Shown here piece after piece: positions 45,676 to 57,844 of a stretch of DNA of 64,000 bases. The stretch's first letter is position 1, and each line of letters opens with the position of its first letter. Origin of the DNA: Pegoplata infirma (Eukaryota > Arthropoda > Insecta > Diptera > Anthomyiidae); NCBI GenBank assembly GCA_963921195.1, contig OY992536.1, positions 329,609,038 to 329,673,037 on the forward strand. The letters run 5' to 3'. The position numbers and the translations under genes were made by a program. The notes under the pieces are model-generated. The model was given only the letters and a program-made list of their open reading frames with translations, made no database searches and had not been told where the DNA came from.

Positions 45676-47161
45676 ATCAGCGGGCGTAAATTTTTCAAAT
45701 TAAATCTGTTTAACTTTTAATTTATTTGACGTCAAACGCGACGTGTTTTGATACTGGTAAGACTCAAAAACTCCAACTTCAAAAGTAGCTAAAAAAAACA
45801 TGGTTTTTACAACATTTTGCTATTTTCTACAAAAGTACCAACATTTGATGAAATTTTAAAAATCTGTCCGTTTTTTTCCTACACTTTCATTTGGAGGACA
45901 AAAATATCTACTTTTAACGATTTTCCCTACTTCTGGCAACACTACCATCAGAAGTCGTTCAGCGGCGTATGAGTCATATCATATTTCATGAATTAAAATA
46001 TCAATCATACGCTATGTTAGTTCTTATTTTTAAGGTGAATTAAAAATATTACTACTACTTTTGTGTATCAAAATGTTGATTTTTTTTTATCAATTTTAGG
46101 TTTCAAAACACTGAAAAAAAATCTTAAAATTTCCTTTGAAATTTGGACATTTGCGACAAAATATGTTGAATTACAAAAAAAAACTAATTTCGATCGAAAA
46201 GTTTTTGTAAAAACTGTCAAATATGCTCAAATGGGATTACGAAACTTTTTCTAGTAATTTGACAAGTTTTTTTTTTTTTTGAGTGTAAAAGTAATTTTAA
46301 TAAAAATTACGGAAAACCAGAGTATAAAAGTTGGGTAGTTTCCCCGTTAGTCTGATGAAGAATAAGAAAAATGAAATAAAATTAGATTAAAACGTACCAC
46401 ATAATTTACTCACTTATGTTTTTAACATTTTCCTATTAGCAAAACTTTGTTTATTTGTGTGTCTGGGTGTATTTATGTTTATCGTTTTTTTTTTTTTCTT
46501 TTCTACTTAACAGTTGACTGTGGTGGTTGAATAAGGATATTTTTTTTTTTTTTCAAAATATACATTTTTTTTTAGTTTAAGAATTGTGATGAAAAAACAA
46601 AATATTGGATTTCCAAAATATTATATTACTCTATATGATTTTCGCACAGACTTCTAGACTAGTTTCTAGACACGAATCTAGTAGTCTAGTTTACACAAAT
46701 CTGTAATCAAAATATTTTGATTACAAGAAAAAAAGTTTGTGTACAAAAAATAATCAAATTTGGTTAAAAAATTGTTAATTTTAAAATAGCTCGCTATTCT
46801 GGTAGCCGAGAATTTTTTGATTTTTATAAGACTTGGAGAGAAATTTGGAACACCAGCGGAAGGTTATCCACCATAGAATAATTTTTTAACACGAAGAAAA
46901 TTAGGATTTTGCGATTTTTTATTACTTAAAAGTCGCATAATTCGCGAAGAAATTTTTTTTCCAATATTTATGAAAGTGTAGACAGGTTGGCAATATTTTG
47001 CCAAAATAAATCAATAATTGAAATAAGATGAATGTTTAATTTTTTGGATCTTTACATAACCGCAACGCGAGAGCGGAAAGAAATTTTTGATTTTAAATAA
47101 CATATTTTGGCGTCATTTTGACTCCCAATAGAAACATTTTGGACCACTTATTGGTAAAAAA

Positions 47162-47196
47162 AAAAATCGATAAGACAGTAGGTCTTATCGATTTTT
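47162..47196. repeat. Perfect 15-bp hairpin
   Basis: AAAAATCGATAAGAC (47162-47176) and its complement (47182-47196) are separated by five bases. The T-rich 3' side makes it resemble a terminator, but in this context it is more likely a small foldback. Confidence 0.75.
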
Positions 47197-47772
47197 ATTT
47201 TTCCTTATTTTCTTAACACATTCAATTGTTAAAACAAAGTTTGTTTATAAATTTTTTTTTGTGTTTTGTTACGTTTACATGAAATTGAATATTAAGTTCA
47301 GGTTTCGTTGCATAAAACACAAAAAAGAGAAACAAAAAATAATATAAGAATAAACTGTTAATGTTGCTGCACACACACACACATGCACACTTATACTTTT
47401 TGAGTAACTGGATTCTGAATATCTCCAAGGACCTTTAAATGTCGCAACTTACAATTTGGGCGTGTGCTTGTATGTCTGTTGTGTATTAAAGCCAAAAGTG
47501 AACATCCAAAAAAAAAAAAAACTTGTTGTACACAGTTGGTGAAATGAAATTGTTTTTATATTTTTTTTAAAACATTTTATGTGCCTTTTTTCTTAGACCT
47601 AGTCTTTGGGATTGTGGATTTTTTTTGTTGCGCTAAATACCACCTTTGCAAAAGTAAAATGTTTTATAATTTCGCGTTCATAACATTATAATGGCTGTGT
47701 TAAATGCCGTTAATGGGAAATGCTGTTAGTACAAAAACAAAAAAAAAAACAGGAGAAATATTCTTGGTATTT

Positions 47773-47879
47773 CAAAGGTGCGTTTACATGAAAGCGAAAA
47801 CCTCTGTGTAGACTTGTGTTGTATAGAATTTCATGTTACATTTTATGCAGTTTTTGAACTCGTGTAAACGCACCTTTTG
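47773..47879. mobile_element. 107-bp MITE with CAAAGGTGCGTTTACA ends
   Basis: Ends CAAAGGTGCGTTTACATGAA and its complement (TGTAAACGCACCTTTTG) enclose about 107 bp. Flanking ATTT and AAAT extend the inverted repeat, so the true end is not fixed. Confidence 0.75.
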
Positions 47880-48821
47880 AAATAACTTAGTAAAATTTAT
47901 AGTATTTTTAATTTAAAAAAAAAATTCTAAATGAGTTCTAAAGCCAAATTTCTTAACACTTTAAAATAAAAAAATGGATAAATAATTTGTTTAAAAATAA
48001 ATAAAGTATAAGACCGAACTGGAATTTTCTTTATATTAGTAAACTAATTAAGAATTTAGAACGGAAAAAACTAAGGGGTAACGGGAATGGGAAAATAATT
48101 AGTAAATGTCGAAATTTTTCCTAGTCTTAATTTTTTGGGTCATAACTATCCTCAAAGGTTATGTGTAGTGTCATTTTGGTCGGATAAGTATTTCTGTTTC
48201 AAAAGTAACTACAGAAAAAAAAATGTATGGATGGTTACTCTAAAATTTTTTATTTATTTTTTTTTAGTTTCGATAATACATACTCAATGAGTATTACTCA
48301 TATAATGTTGACATTTTTAAAACCTTTTGTTTATACAAAAAAATTTCAATGTTTAAAAATTGTTGGAAGTAATTTTAAAATTGTTGTAGAAAAACGCTAC
48401 AAAAAGACAGAAAAAAGGTTCCCAAAAATATTGACAAAATCTTGTAATTGTGTTTCATTTCACGTTATTTGGAATTTTAAATATCGTTAACACGAAAATA
48501 CTATCTTATCCTTTTTTCAAGTTATTTGCTAAATAATAACACTGTTCGACACCAAAAGCTAATAGTGAAATATCCAACTCATTCTTAAAGATTTGCCCAC
48601 CTGGTTCCAAATCTTTCATCAACATTTTTCTAGAGCGTACCGTTTTAAATATATTCGGTGTTTAAAAGTTAAAAAACAATAATTTTGTACTTTTGGGATT
48701 CCACTGTTACTCATTCCTTTGTTGATTAAACAAAATAGAACTACAAAATGCACTCATGGACACAAAATGACGTTGTATTGACATTCATAACAAAACGAAC
48801 AACGGTTTTATTTTCTGGCTA

Positions 48822-49258
48822 TCCCAGCAAAAAATGGGTAATGAGTACCCATTCCCAGTTGGATTACCTGGTAATGAGTACTAATTAATCGCTGCGTTAC
48901 TTTATACCCCAAAAAAGGCCTTACTTTTAACTAACATCGTAAATGATTTGCAATCTGAATTTTAAAAACCAGTTAAGTTTCATAAAAATATATAAAAAAA
49001 AATTTTACTCTTAACTTATTTTCTCTCATTTAATAAGAGCAACTAAACAAACAATGCAGTCAAATTTTCAACATTTTGTAAGCGAACAAGGAATGGGCTA
49101 TTATTTTTTACCATTTTCGTAAGAGAACAAAGAAGGCCTTGCCTCCAATGACATCGCCTTGTTAAAGTAATTAAGAACGAAATTGGGACGTATCTAGTTA
49201 CTCATTTTCGTTATAAACCCCAAAGTTAATTACTTGGTAATGGAAGTTTTTGCTGGGA
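48822..49258. mobile_element. CCCAGC-type MITE
   Basis: 437 bp with termini TCCCAGCAAAAA and TTTTTGCTGGGA and TA on both sides (48820-48821, 49259-49260). Interior words GGGTAATGAGTACC and GTTAATTACTTGGTAATGG resemble the GTAATG-rich interior of 4109-4715. Confidence 0.85.
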
Positions 49259-49322
49259 TACTACAAAAACAACTGCAATAAAAATGCAATCTACTGCAAA
49301 AAAATTAAACTACGTGAATATA

Positions 49323-51644
49323 CCAAGCAAAAATAAATCGAGATTTTGGCGACACAGCATCTTTTTATAGCATACCGTAGCGCATTCAAAGAGCGCTCAG
49401 AATGCAGTAAAAGTAAGGGGAAAAAATTAAAATTTTTGGTTAAGACTTTTTATATAAAACTTAAAATATATAAATAAATTATATATTGATAAAATTTAAC
49501 ACATGTTTTCCTTTTAAATATATTTAACATTTTTTAAATAAAAAACCATGAGGTTTGGACAAAAACACATGATTTCACTGCATCACTATTGCGCATTAAT
49601 CAGCGCTGCAAAGAGTGCTTCAATCATAGCACCTCGAACACATTTTGAATGAAAAAAAATTAAGTACACCATTTCCACTTTAGTTTCAGAAAATACGAAT
49701 TATATTACAAAAAATGTCCAATCATATTTTAGACCCTCCAATTATATTTAAAAATAACCAATTATATTTCAAAAACTTTCAATATAATTGAAAATTTTTG
49801 AAATGTAATTAAAGTTTCTGAAATATAATTTAAAATTTTCAAAATATATTTGGACATTTTTTAAATGTACACACAGTTACCAAAGTATTCATACGGTCAA
49901 TAATATTATGTTTTCTTTGCCATACGGGTAAATTTTTGACATTTATATAGGTGAAATTAATTAGTAGCCATGTAAATAGCATTTCGACTACATTAAATAA
50001 AATCTTTTTGCAATTGCAACCCAAGAACATCGAAAAAACCTCTAAAATGCACATAAGCAAAGTTACATAAATATACATACGCCGATTTTATTTCAATGTA
50101 CCGTCATTGCAATCGCTCGGAGTTTGATGAAATCACATTTCCTAATATAGCTGTATTGCTAGCTTCTAAAAATTTCGCAGATACGCAATTGGTGTGCTGA
50201 AACTAGCCAGCAATTGACCAAAACGAATATTATTTTAAGGATGCTTAGAGATTAGTCTTAAAATCGCCTTATGATGTCCAGTATCTTACAGAAATTGTTC
50301 AATCAGTATGTTAAAACAACAAACAACTCAAATTATCATCAAAAACTTTAATGAGAATAGTTATTATAAACGCAAACCACTAAAAGATCATCCTTCTGAG
50401 CATAGCATCAAGATGAAAAAGACGGTTATTTGGACCACGAGCAAAATTCAATGAAAATGCATGGTCCGTATTATTAAGGGAATAATACCAGATAATGTTG
50501 TGGTGGTACTTTACCAAAAAATTTACAGGCGAATTCACAAAACGAGTGCAAAGTTAGAGTTACTAAAAAACACTCTTTTTCAGTGTTAAAATACCCTAGT
50601 TTTAGCAAGTCTAACTTTGCACTCATTTTGTGAAGACGCCTGTAAACTTTTTGATACCGTACCACCACACCATGATCAGGCAATATTCCCTTAATAATAC
50701 GGACCATACATTTTTATTGATTTTTGTTTGTGGTCCAAATACCAGACTTTTTCATCCTGATGCTATGCGCTGAAGGATAATCTTTCAGTGGTTTGCGTTT
50801 ACAATAACCATTCTCATTAAAGTTTTTGATGATAATTTGAGTTGTTTGTTTTTTTAACATACTGCTTAAACAATTTCTGTAAGATAATGGACATTATAAG
50901 GCGATTTTAAGACTTATCTCTAAGCATCGTTAAAATAATATTCATTTTGACCAATTGCTGGCTAGTTTTAGCACACAAATTGCGTATCAGCGAAATTTTT
51001 AATAGCTAGCAATACAGCTATATTATAATATGTGATTTCATCAAATTTTGCGCGATTGCAATGACGGTACATTGAAATAAAATCGGCGTATGTATATTTA
51101 TGTAGCTTTGCTTATGTGCATTTTAGAGGTTTTTTCGATGTTCTTTGGGTGCAATTGCAAAAAGATTTTATTTAATGTAGTCGAAATGCTTTATAAATGG
51201 CTACTAATGTCAAAAATTGACAAGTTTGCAGAAGAAAACGTCATTTTATTTACCGTATGTATATTTTGGTAACTGCGTGTAATTAGATCACTTAGGCGAT
51301 ATTTCTTCCAAATGCTTGTAGGGAGTCAACTGATTTTCAGAATTAGTCAACTGTATTTAAGATTTTTTAATTTGTACTTCAGAAATAAGTAAATGTTCTT
51401 CATCTTTATTCTGCTTAAATAGCTCTAAAAAGATACATGAATTCACTGAATCTTAATAGCAATTTTTTCAGCGGTCTAAAGAGATGTGAATTCAGAGCAT
51501 CTTAAGAGCGCTTTTTCGGTGTATCCACCTAGCGCTCTAATGTGTGACATCGCCCTAGAGAATCATGCATGAATTCAGCAGGTTTGGATGCGCTCCTTCA
51601 CCATTCCAAAAGGTGCTGTCAGTTCAGCAAAATTTCTGCTGGGT
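49323..51644 (+). mobile_element. Element I: 2.3-kb CCAAGCAAAAATAAATCG element with a nested palindrome
   Basis: Ends are CCAAGCAAAAATAAATCG and CAAAATTTCTGCTGGG with TA on both sides (49321-49322, 51645-51646). The subterminal 49340-49420 and 51400-51640 blocks match, in reverse orientation, those of element II (56617-61677). Repeated phrases AATTATATTT and AATATAATTG fill 49690-49865. Without the palindrome at 49870-51279 it is about 0.9 kb. No coding content. Confidence 0.8.
49870..51279. mobile_element. 1.4-kb palindromic MITE
   Basis: CACACAGTTACC and GGTAACTGCGTG ends flanked by TA (49868-49869, 51280-51281), with inverted arms that run to the centre near 50575 at high similarity (for example GCGATTGCAATGACGGTAC and its complement). 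Mirror-image frames on the two strands are an effect of the palindrome. Confidence 0.85.
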
Positions 51645-51865
51645 ATTAAATCTCATTTGTATTTGCTCATAATTTCTAACCCCTGGAGTGATTTTGCCAT
51701 AATTAAATCAAAATTATCAGAAATATGTGCAGAATAATAAAATGAAGGGCTTACTGCAAGAACTTGATAAGCAACATTTTATTTTTTCGTGTTTTTGGCC
51801 TTCTGCTGATGTTCCATTGACAGATTTTTGGCAGAAATCTTGCTTTAACCCTTCGTACAAGTATA

Positions 51866-54146
51866 TCTATATAAATAAAAATCAATTGTCGTTCGTTGGT
51901 AACAGCATCAGTTGAGAACGGCTGGACCGATTTGGACAATTTTTTTTTTGAAATGTTCGTCATAGTCCAACTTAGGTTTTTACGTGAAGAAAAATTGGCC
52001 ACACCCACTTTTACGCCCATTTTTTTTGATTTATCTAAAATCGGGAAACAGCTGCACCGATTAGGGTAATTTTTTATTTAAATGTTCGTAATAATTCAAT
52101 TTAAGTTTTTACTGAAAGAAAAATCGACCATGCCCACTTTTACGCCCACTTTTTCAATTTATCTAAAATTTGAGAATGGCTGGACCGATTTGACAACATT
52201 TTTTTAACGCATTTTCATCATATTCCAACTTTGGTTTTTACGAAAAAAAAATTGAACACTCCCACTTTAGCTAATTTTTGTTGAAAATGTTCGTCATAAT
52301 TCCACTAAGGTTTTAATGGGTACACACAGATAACAAATTTGCTAATTTCCAACTGAAATTCAGTTGTTGCAACAAAAAATCGGTGGATGCATTTGAAATA
52401 AGGTTGAAACAACTAAATATCGGTAGTTACAACAAACTTTTGTTATTAAAACTGTCTTTTAATTAAACCAACTATAAAATTCGTTAGCCAAATCAAAATA
52501 TAGTGGCAGTAACCGAATTTTGAGTTAATGCAACTGAAAAATTCAGTTGGAAATTTATTTTTCTCTGTGTAGTAGAATTTCCCACGCCCACTTTTTTCTA
52601 TGTATCGAAAGATCTAAGACGGCTAGACCGATTTGGTTATAGTCCGTAAAAGATTTTTAAGGAAAGAAAAATTGTCCAAGCCTACTTTTACGCTCACTTT
52701 TCCGGTATATATCATGGAATGGGTGGATCAATTTATCTAATTTTGTTTTTAATGTTCGTCATAGTCCAGCAAAGGTTTTTCGGAAAGAATAATTTTCCAC
52801 TTCTATTTCTATGGATGGACCGAGCTGGTTACATTCAAGTTAGGTTTTTAAGGTAAGAAAAATTGTTTACGCACTCCTTTTTTTTTCGATATATATAAAA
52901 TTTACTCCATAGAAAAATAAAATATAGAATAATAAAATATAAATAAAAATCAAATGGAGTTCGTTGGTAATCGCATCACTTGAGAACTGACCGATTTGGA
53001 TAATATTTTTCTTTAAATGTGCGTCTTATTTTTTTTTAATGTTTTTCTTTGGTTTTTTCGGAAAACAAATTAACCACGCCAATTTTTACGCCTCCTTTTT
53101 TCGATATATCTGAAATCAGAGAACGGCTGGATCGATTTGACTAACCTTTTTTTTTAAATGTTCGTCATAGCCCAACTTAGGTTAAAACAGAAATAAATTT
53201 TTTTCACGCCCATTTTTATTTCGATATATCGAAAGTACTAGAACGGCAGGGACGATTTGTCTATTAGTAGTATTTGTTGACTTCCGTGATAGTACAACTA
53301 AGGTTTTCAAGGAAAGATAAATTGTCCACTCCCACATCAAAGAAAGACTGGCCTGATTTGATAAATTTTTTCTTTAATGATCATAATATTCCAAGTAAGG
53401 ATTTTGAAATATTTATTGGCCTCCCCCACTTCAAAGCCTACATTTTTCAATATCCTTAAAATTTGCATTACTTGAAAACGCCTGGACCGATGTGGCTAAT
53501 TGTTTTAAATGTTTTTAATGTTCCATATAATTGTTTGAAATGAAAAATTGTCCTCGGCCACTTTTTTTCGATATATCTAAAATTCATTTTCACTCTAATT
53601 TGATCTATTAAAAAAAATATTTCTTAATAGATTCTGCTTAAACTTGGTACAAATGATTTTAAATCCTTGGGAATTTTACCACTTTAAAACTAACCACTCA
53701 AATTTTAACGCCCGCTTTGTCTAAATATGTCGACTACTAATGACCGGACCGATTTTGTTAATTATAATTTTAATTTAAGGAAATTTAAATGAGAAAAGTG
53801 TCCCGGAAAAATGGAAAATTCGGGAAAACTATAAAGGTTTGTTTTAACTCAAGACAATAGCTCACGATAAGAACGAGCGTAATTTATTTTTGTGTTGTTC
53901 GTAATGATACGAAATAAGTTCCGAATTTATACAGTACTCAAAGTCGAAGATATGGTTATTTTTTTTTAGTTCCTAAAATATAATTTGAAGATGATTATCT
54001 GCCTAATCGGGTCTTTAAAACCAGGCCTACAATTTTTTCTAAGCCACGAAATTCATTACCTTTTTTGCAGGGCTATATATTTGAAGCGAGACGAAATATA
54101 ACACTGATCATATATTTGGGCCAGCAACGCGGACCGGGCCAGCTAG
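51866..54146 (+). mobile_element. Second Helitron, satellite-bearing
   Basis: It starts TCTATATAAATAAAAATCAA (51866) after an A and ends GCTAG (54146) before a T. The terminal text GCAACGCGGACCGGGCCAGCTAGT resembles the end of the first Helitron with a weakened hairpin. Units of about 129 bp recur (GAACGGCTGGACCGATTTG at 51914, 52043 and 52172, then further diverged). A second 5'-like start (AATATAAATAAAAATCAAAT) near 52940 suggests a tandem or nested second copy. No Rep/helicase was seen. Confidence 0.7.
52323..52569. mobile_element. CACACAGA-type MITE, copy 2, in the Helitron
   Basis: 247 bp with ends CACACAGATAA and TTTTTCTCTGTG, flanked by TA (52321-52322 and 52570-52571). Interior repeats of TTCCAACTGAAATTCAGTTG type match 23759-24006. 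It interrupts a satellite unit of the Helitron. Confidence 0.8.
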
Positions 54147-56616
54147 TTGAGAATAAAAGATCTGCAAAAGTTATATTTTCTACATTATTTAAAAACTTTT
54201 AAAGCAAAAACCCCCATAAAATGAAATGTTGCTTATCGAGTTTTTACAATAAGCCCTTCAAATATAAACTGATTTCAAATTATGTTTGCTATAAGCCAAG
54301 ATAAAACATTAAAATTTCAGTTACATGACAGGTGCCACGTCCAATTCCAATTGTGCAATTCCCCCACGTTTTGTTCACATACAAGTTTTGTTCACATAGC
54401 GTGTTTAAGCGTGTATATTAGCGTGTTGGCGTATTAGCGTATTAGCGTCCAACAGCCAATATTTAACATGAACCGGATGATATACGTCTGAAAATAGAGA
54501 TCAAATGAACTAAAACTGCATTTACAGTTTACCATTTCATGATCCTGTTTTGTTTTAAAAGGACTTCAAAGTTTAAAAGGATACATTTTGTAAAATATTT
54601 TTGAAATATTTGTTCTTGACCTGTGTGAATGAAATTTCACACAAGTGAATGAATATCAGGATAAAAGGATGTGAAAAAAGTCATTTAAAAATTTTATTAA
54701 AATATTTTGTTAAAAATTTTGAATGATATTGAAAGATAAATTTTTGAAAGGCTGTAACTTACCTCTTTTTTGCTGATATGTAAAAATATTAAAATAGGAA
54801 AATTAGGGCAGATCCTGCTCTTTCATTTGCAATCAATGGTGGCAATCCCCTGAAACTTCGAAGTCCTTTAAAAAGGAAACAGGATCACGAAAAGAAAAAC
54901 TGTAAATGTAGTTTTACTACATTTATTCTCTAGTTTCAAACGTATATTATCATGTTCGTGTTTAACGAAATATTTGTCTGTTTGTCGGACGGTGTTATCA
55001 TTATTTTACTCCTTGGTACGAAGTTAGTCGCAAACCAGGATTTTATTAAATGAGATTTTAAGAAAATTCTAAAGCCCTTTTAAGCACTTTAACATCAAAT
55101 TCAAAATCCTTACGTGATGGACACATTAGGACTGCAGATTCGGAAACCACTCATCAGACACTGAAAAATCGTTAACCAGAATCCAATACGCATTTTGTTT
55201 GTTGGGCTGTGCATTGTTTTTCGCAATTACCTTAAGTTTCTGTTTTTTCGGCAAAGAAACATTTTGTAAAATTTTAAAAAAGTATCGGAAATTTTCAGAC
55301 AATAAAAAAATCAGAAAAGGGTCAAAAAATTAAAGAAAACTTGAAAAAAGACAAATATTAAAAAAAAATAATTAAAACAAAATGGAATGTTGTACAGAAT
55401 TTTTGAATTGCCACAGTCGAATGGCGTTTTAACATGTGTATTAATTTATATATTGAACTCACTTTCGAAATTTTTGTTCTTGAATAAAATGAAACTGAAT
55501 TGTAAGCGCTTAGTTTTGTTAACATGAATTCCTACTTTATCAATTTCTATTTTAATACCTACTTGAATCACTCATAAAAACATACGTTAAACTCTGTGTA
55601 TACGTGTGTGCATATTTTTCTCACTCCTTTAATCTTTAGGTACTTAAATGAATATGGATAAGGGATTTATTGGCATAATTCTTTTTTACAGTCTTACAGG
55701 TTGTAACACAAATGGTAAAGACATGAAACAAATTTGAAGCAGCTAATTGTAGAAAAAATGCTTGGCCAAAATATGGATTAAATGGCGGATAATGGAACCC
55801 TGAGACAATAACCAAAACAGCTTTACGAAATAGGAACATTTTTTGATTGATTAACTTTTTTGCCCACCATGTTAACAGTAAAGATGCTTTATTAAAATCA
55901 GAATTTGACTATGCAATTTAACTATTTTCCGACACGCAATTTATTTTTATATTAACAGAAAATTTTTCAAAACTCAACTCAAAGAATAACTTACTAATAA
56001 TGAAATCTTACAAATTCTTTTTAAAAAATATCACTGTCCAAATTAACTTGGCCAACTGCTGTATAAAGTAACATATTCTCTGTGTACTTAATTTTCTGTT
56101 TGTATTTAGTCAATTTTAGTCCTTGGGGGAAAAAAAATAAAATAAATATTCTTCACCCTTTATTGATCTGCAGGCTTGAATGCAAATATTTGACGGTATA
56201 TCGACAAAGTGTAAACACAACCGACAATTGGAAGTAAAAGTCTTTTTATGTTTTGCTAAAATATTTACCATATAGGTACACATCTACATTTTACTGGTAC
56301 TTTTACAGGTTACTAACTGTATTTAACTTATGGTTAACGTTTTTATATTTGTGCTGTATAACCAGTACCATTCATCACTTTAATGTTAAAAAAGAAAAAA
56401 AAAATCTCTTCAAAGAGCTTTTTGTTAGAAAAGCATAAGAAAACCATTAATAAATTAAAAAATGTAATGCAAAAAGACTTTTTTTTAAACCCATAATGTT
56501 ATGTTTCTTTATGTAAAGGCAGCCTTATAGCATCGAATATGTGTATATATAATTTACATAATGAAATGTTTATTTTTTAAATATTTAATTTAAAGTATTA
56601 ACATATTATGTAAATA
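54147..56616. other. Unclassified, possibly single-copy DNA
   Basis: Mirrored words at about 54484-54880 and 54540-54915 (CTAAAACTGCATTTACAGTTT, TGATCCTGTTT versus AAACAGGATCACG) suggest a foldback of about 450 bp near 54480-54960. The remainder has no repeat match in the window and no recognisable gene. Confidence 0.4.
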
Positions 56617-57844
56617 CCCAGCAGAAATTTTGCTGAACTGGCAGCAGCTTTTGGAAAGGAAACTCGAGTCAAGGAGCGCATCCAAACCTGCTAAATTCAT
56701 GCATGATTCTCTAAGGCGATGTAACACTTTAGAGCGCTAGTTGGATACACCGAAAAAGCGCTTTTGAGATGCACTGAAATCACGTGTCTTTAGTAAATTA
56801 GCAGTAAACTCATCTGATCTTTTTAGAGCTGATTTAAGCAGAATAAAGATGAATGAACACTAAAGGTGTCCTTACGACTAAGGTAATTTTTCAAAATCAC
56901 TTTTCAATATCTGGTAGGGTCCTAAATTGTAGTTTAGTATCTAAAAATTAGTGAGCCAAAATTTGGGGACAATCGGATAAAAATAACTCGTGTCGAAAAT
57001 GGATTGAAGTTTTGGGACACTCTTATATGATGAAAAAGCCCATTTTTTCTAGTTTTTTTTTAAAATATTGGTATATGGTATTTTTTGTTAAATTTTTTGT
57101 TAAATAATTTGAAAATGGTAATAAATTACCTTTCCAAAAAGCTTAAATAAATTCAAATCGGATTAAAAATAAGCAGTTTACGCATACATGTCCCAGACCA
57201 TTGCATGGTTTTTAAAGCTAAAATTTAAAAATGTTTAAAATTTTTAGGCAAAAAAATAAAAAATAATAATTTTTACTTTATAATGTTATTAAATACATGT
57301 TATAGATAAAAACTAACAAATATGGTAGTCTAGCTTTTTTTAATTTGGCGTGGGTAGTTACATATATATTTTCCGCGGATTTCAAAGAAAATGTGTTTTT
57401 CGATGATAATTTAGCTAATATGGAAAAAAATGTTGTGTATTGTACTATACCAAGTGTAAAACGTAAATTTTTAGAGAAATAGGGCATCTTTAACCCCTTT
57501 TCATCGAGGTGAAATGACAAATTTGGGACATTATATATCTCTATAATACAAGATATCTGCGTATATCCGATTTCTCAAAAGTTACAGAATTTACATTTTA
57601 TGCTTCGTTCCGTACAACAAAGAACAAATTTTCCCATATTTGCTAAATTATTGTGAAAAAAACCCATTTTATTTGGAATTCGCGAAAATTTTATCACTAC
57701 CGGCGAAAAACAAAAAAAAAATCTTGACTACCATATCTGCTATTTTTAATCGTAAACACGTTTTCAATATTATCATAAAGTAAAATTTATTTATTTTTAT
57801 TTTTTTGCATAAAAATTTTGAAAATTTTGAAATTCTGGCTTTAA

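Larger units (their letters stand above)
40992..45944. mobile_element. Non-autonomous hAT element split by a LINE
   Basis: The left end CAGTGTTGCCAG and right end CTGGCAACACTA are inverted with one mismatch, and an 8-bp duplication CCATCAGA flanks them (40984-40991 and 45945-45952). Eight-base duplications and CAGTG-type ends are characteristic of hAT elements. Its own sequence is only 40992-41336 and 45676-45944, about 0.6 kb, with no recognisable transposase. The remainder is the LINE inserted into it. Z copy 1 shows the empty site. Confidence 0.8.
38505..46310. repeat. Z-family repeat, copy 2, carrying several nested insertions
   Basis: Blocks at 38505-38625, 40240-40671, 40854-40983 and 45953-46100 are collinear with copy 1 (34290-35850). 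The gaps are: an unclassified stretch of about 1.6 kb at 38626-40240 that contains a B-type palindrome and a small MITE, the MITE at 40672-40853, and the hAT/LINE/Helitron nest at 40992-45944. Comparison with copy 1 gives the empty site for the hAT insertion (AACCATCAAAAGTCG near 35450). Confidence 0.6.
46311..48819. other. AT-rich region with two small hairpin features
   Basis: No gene was recognised. A CA-rich run lies near 47371-47385. Apart from the hairpin at 47162-47196 and the small MITE at 47773-47879, nothing stood out. Confidence 0.35.
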
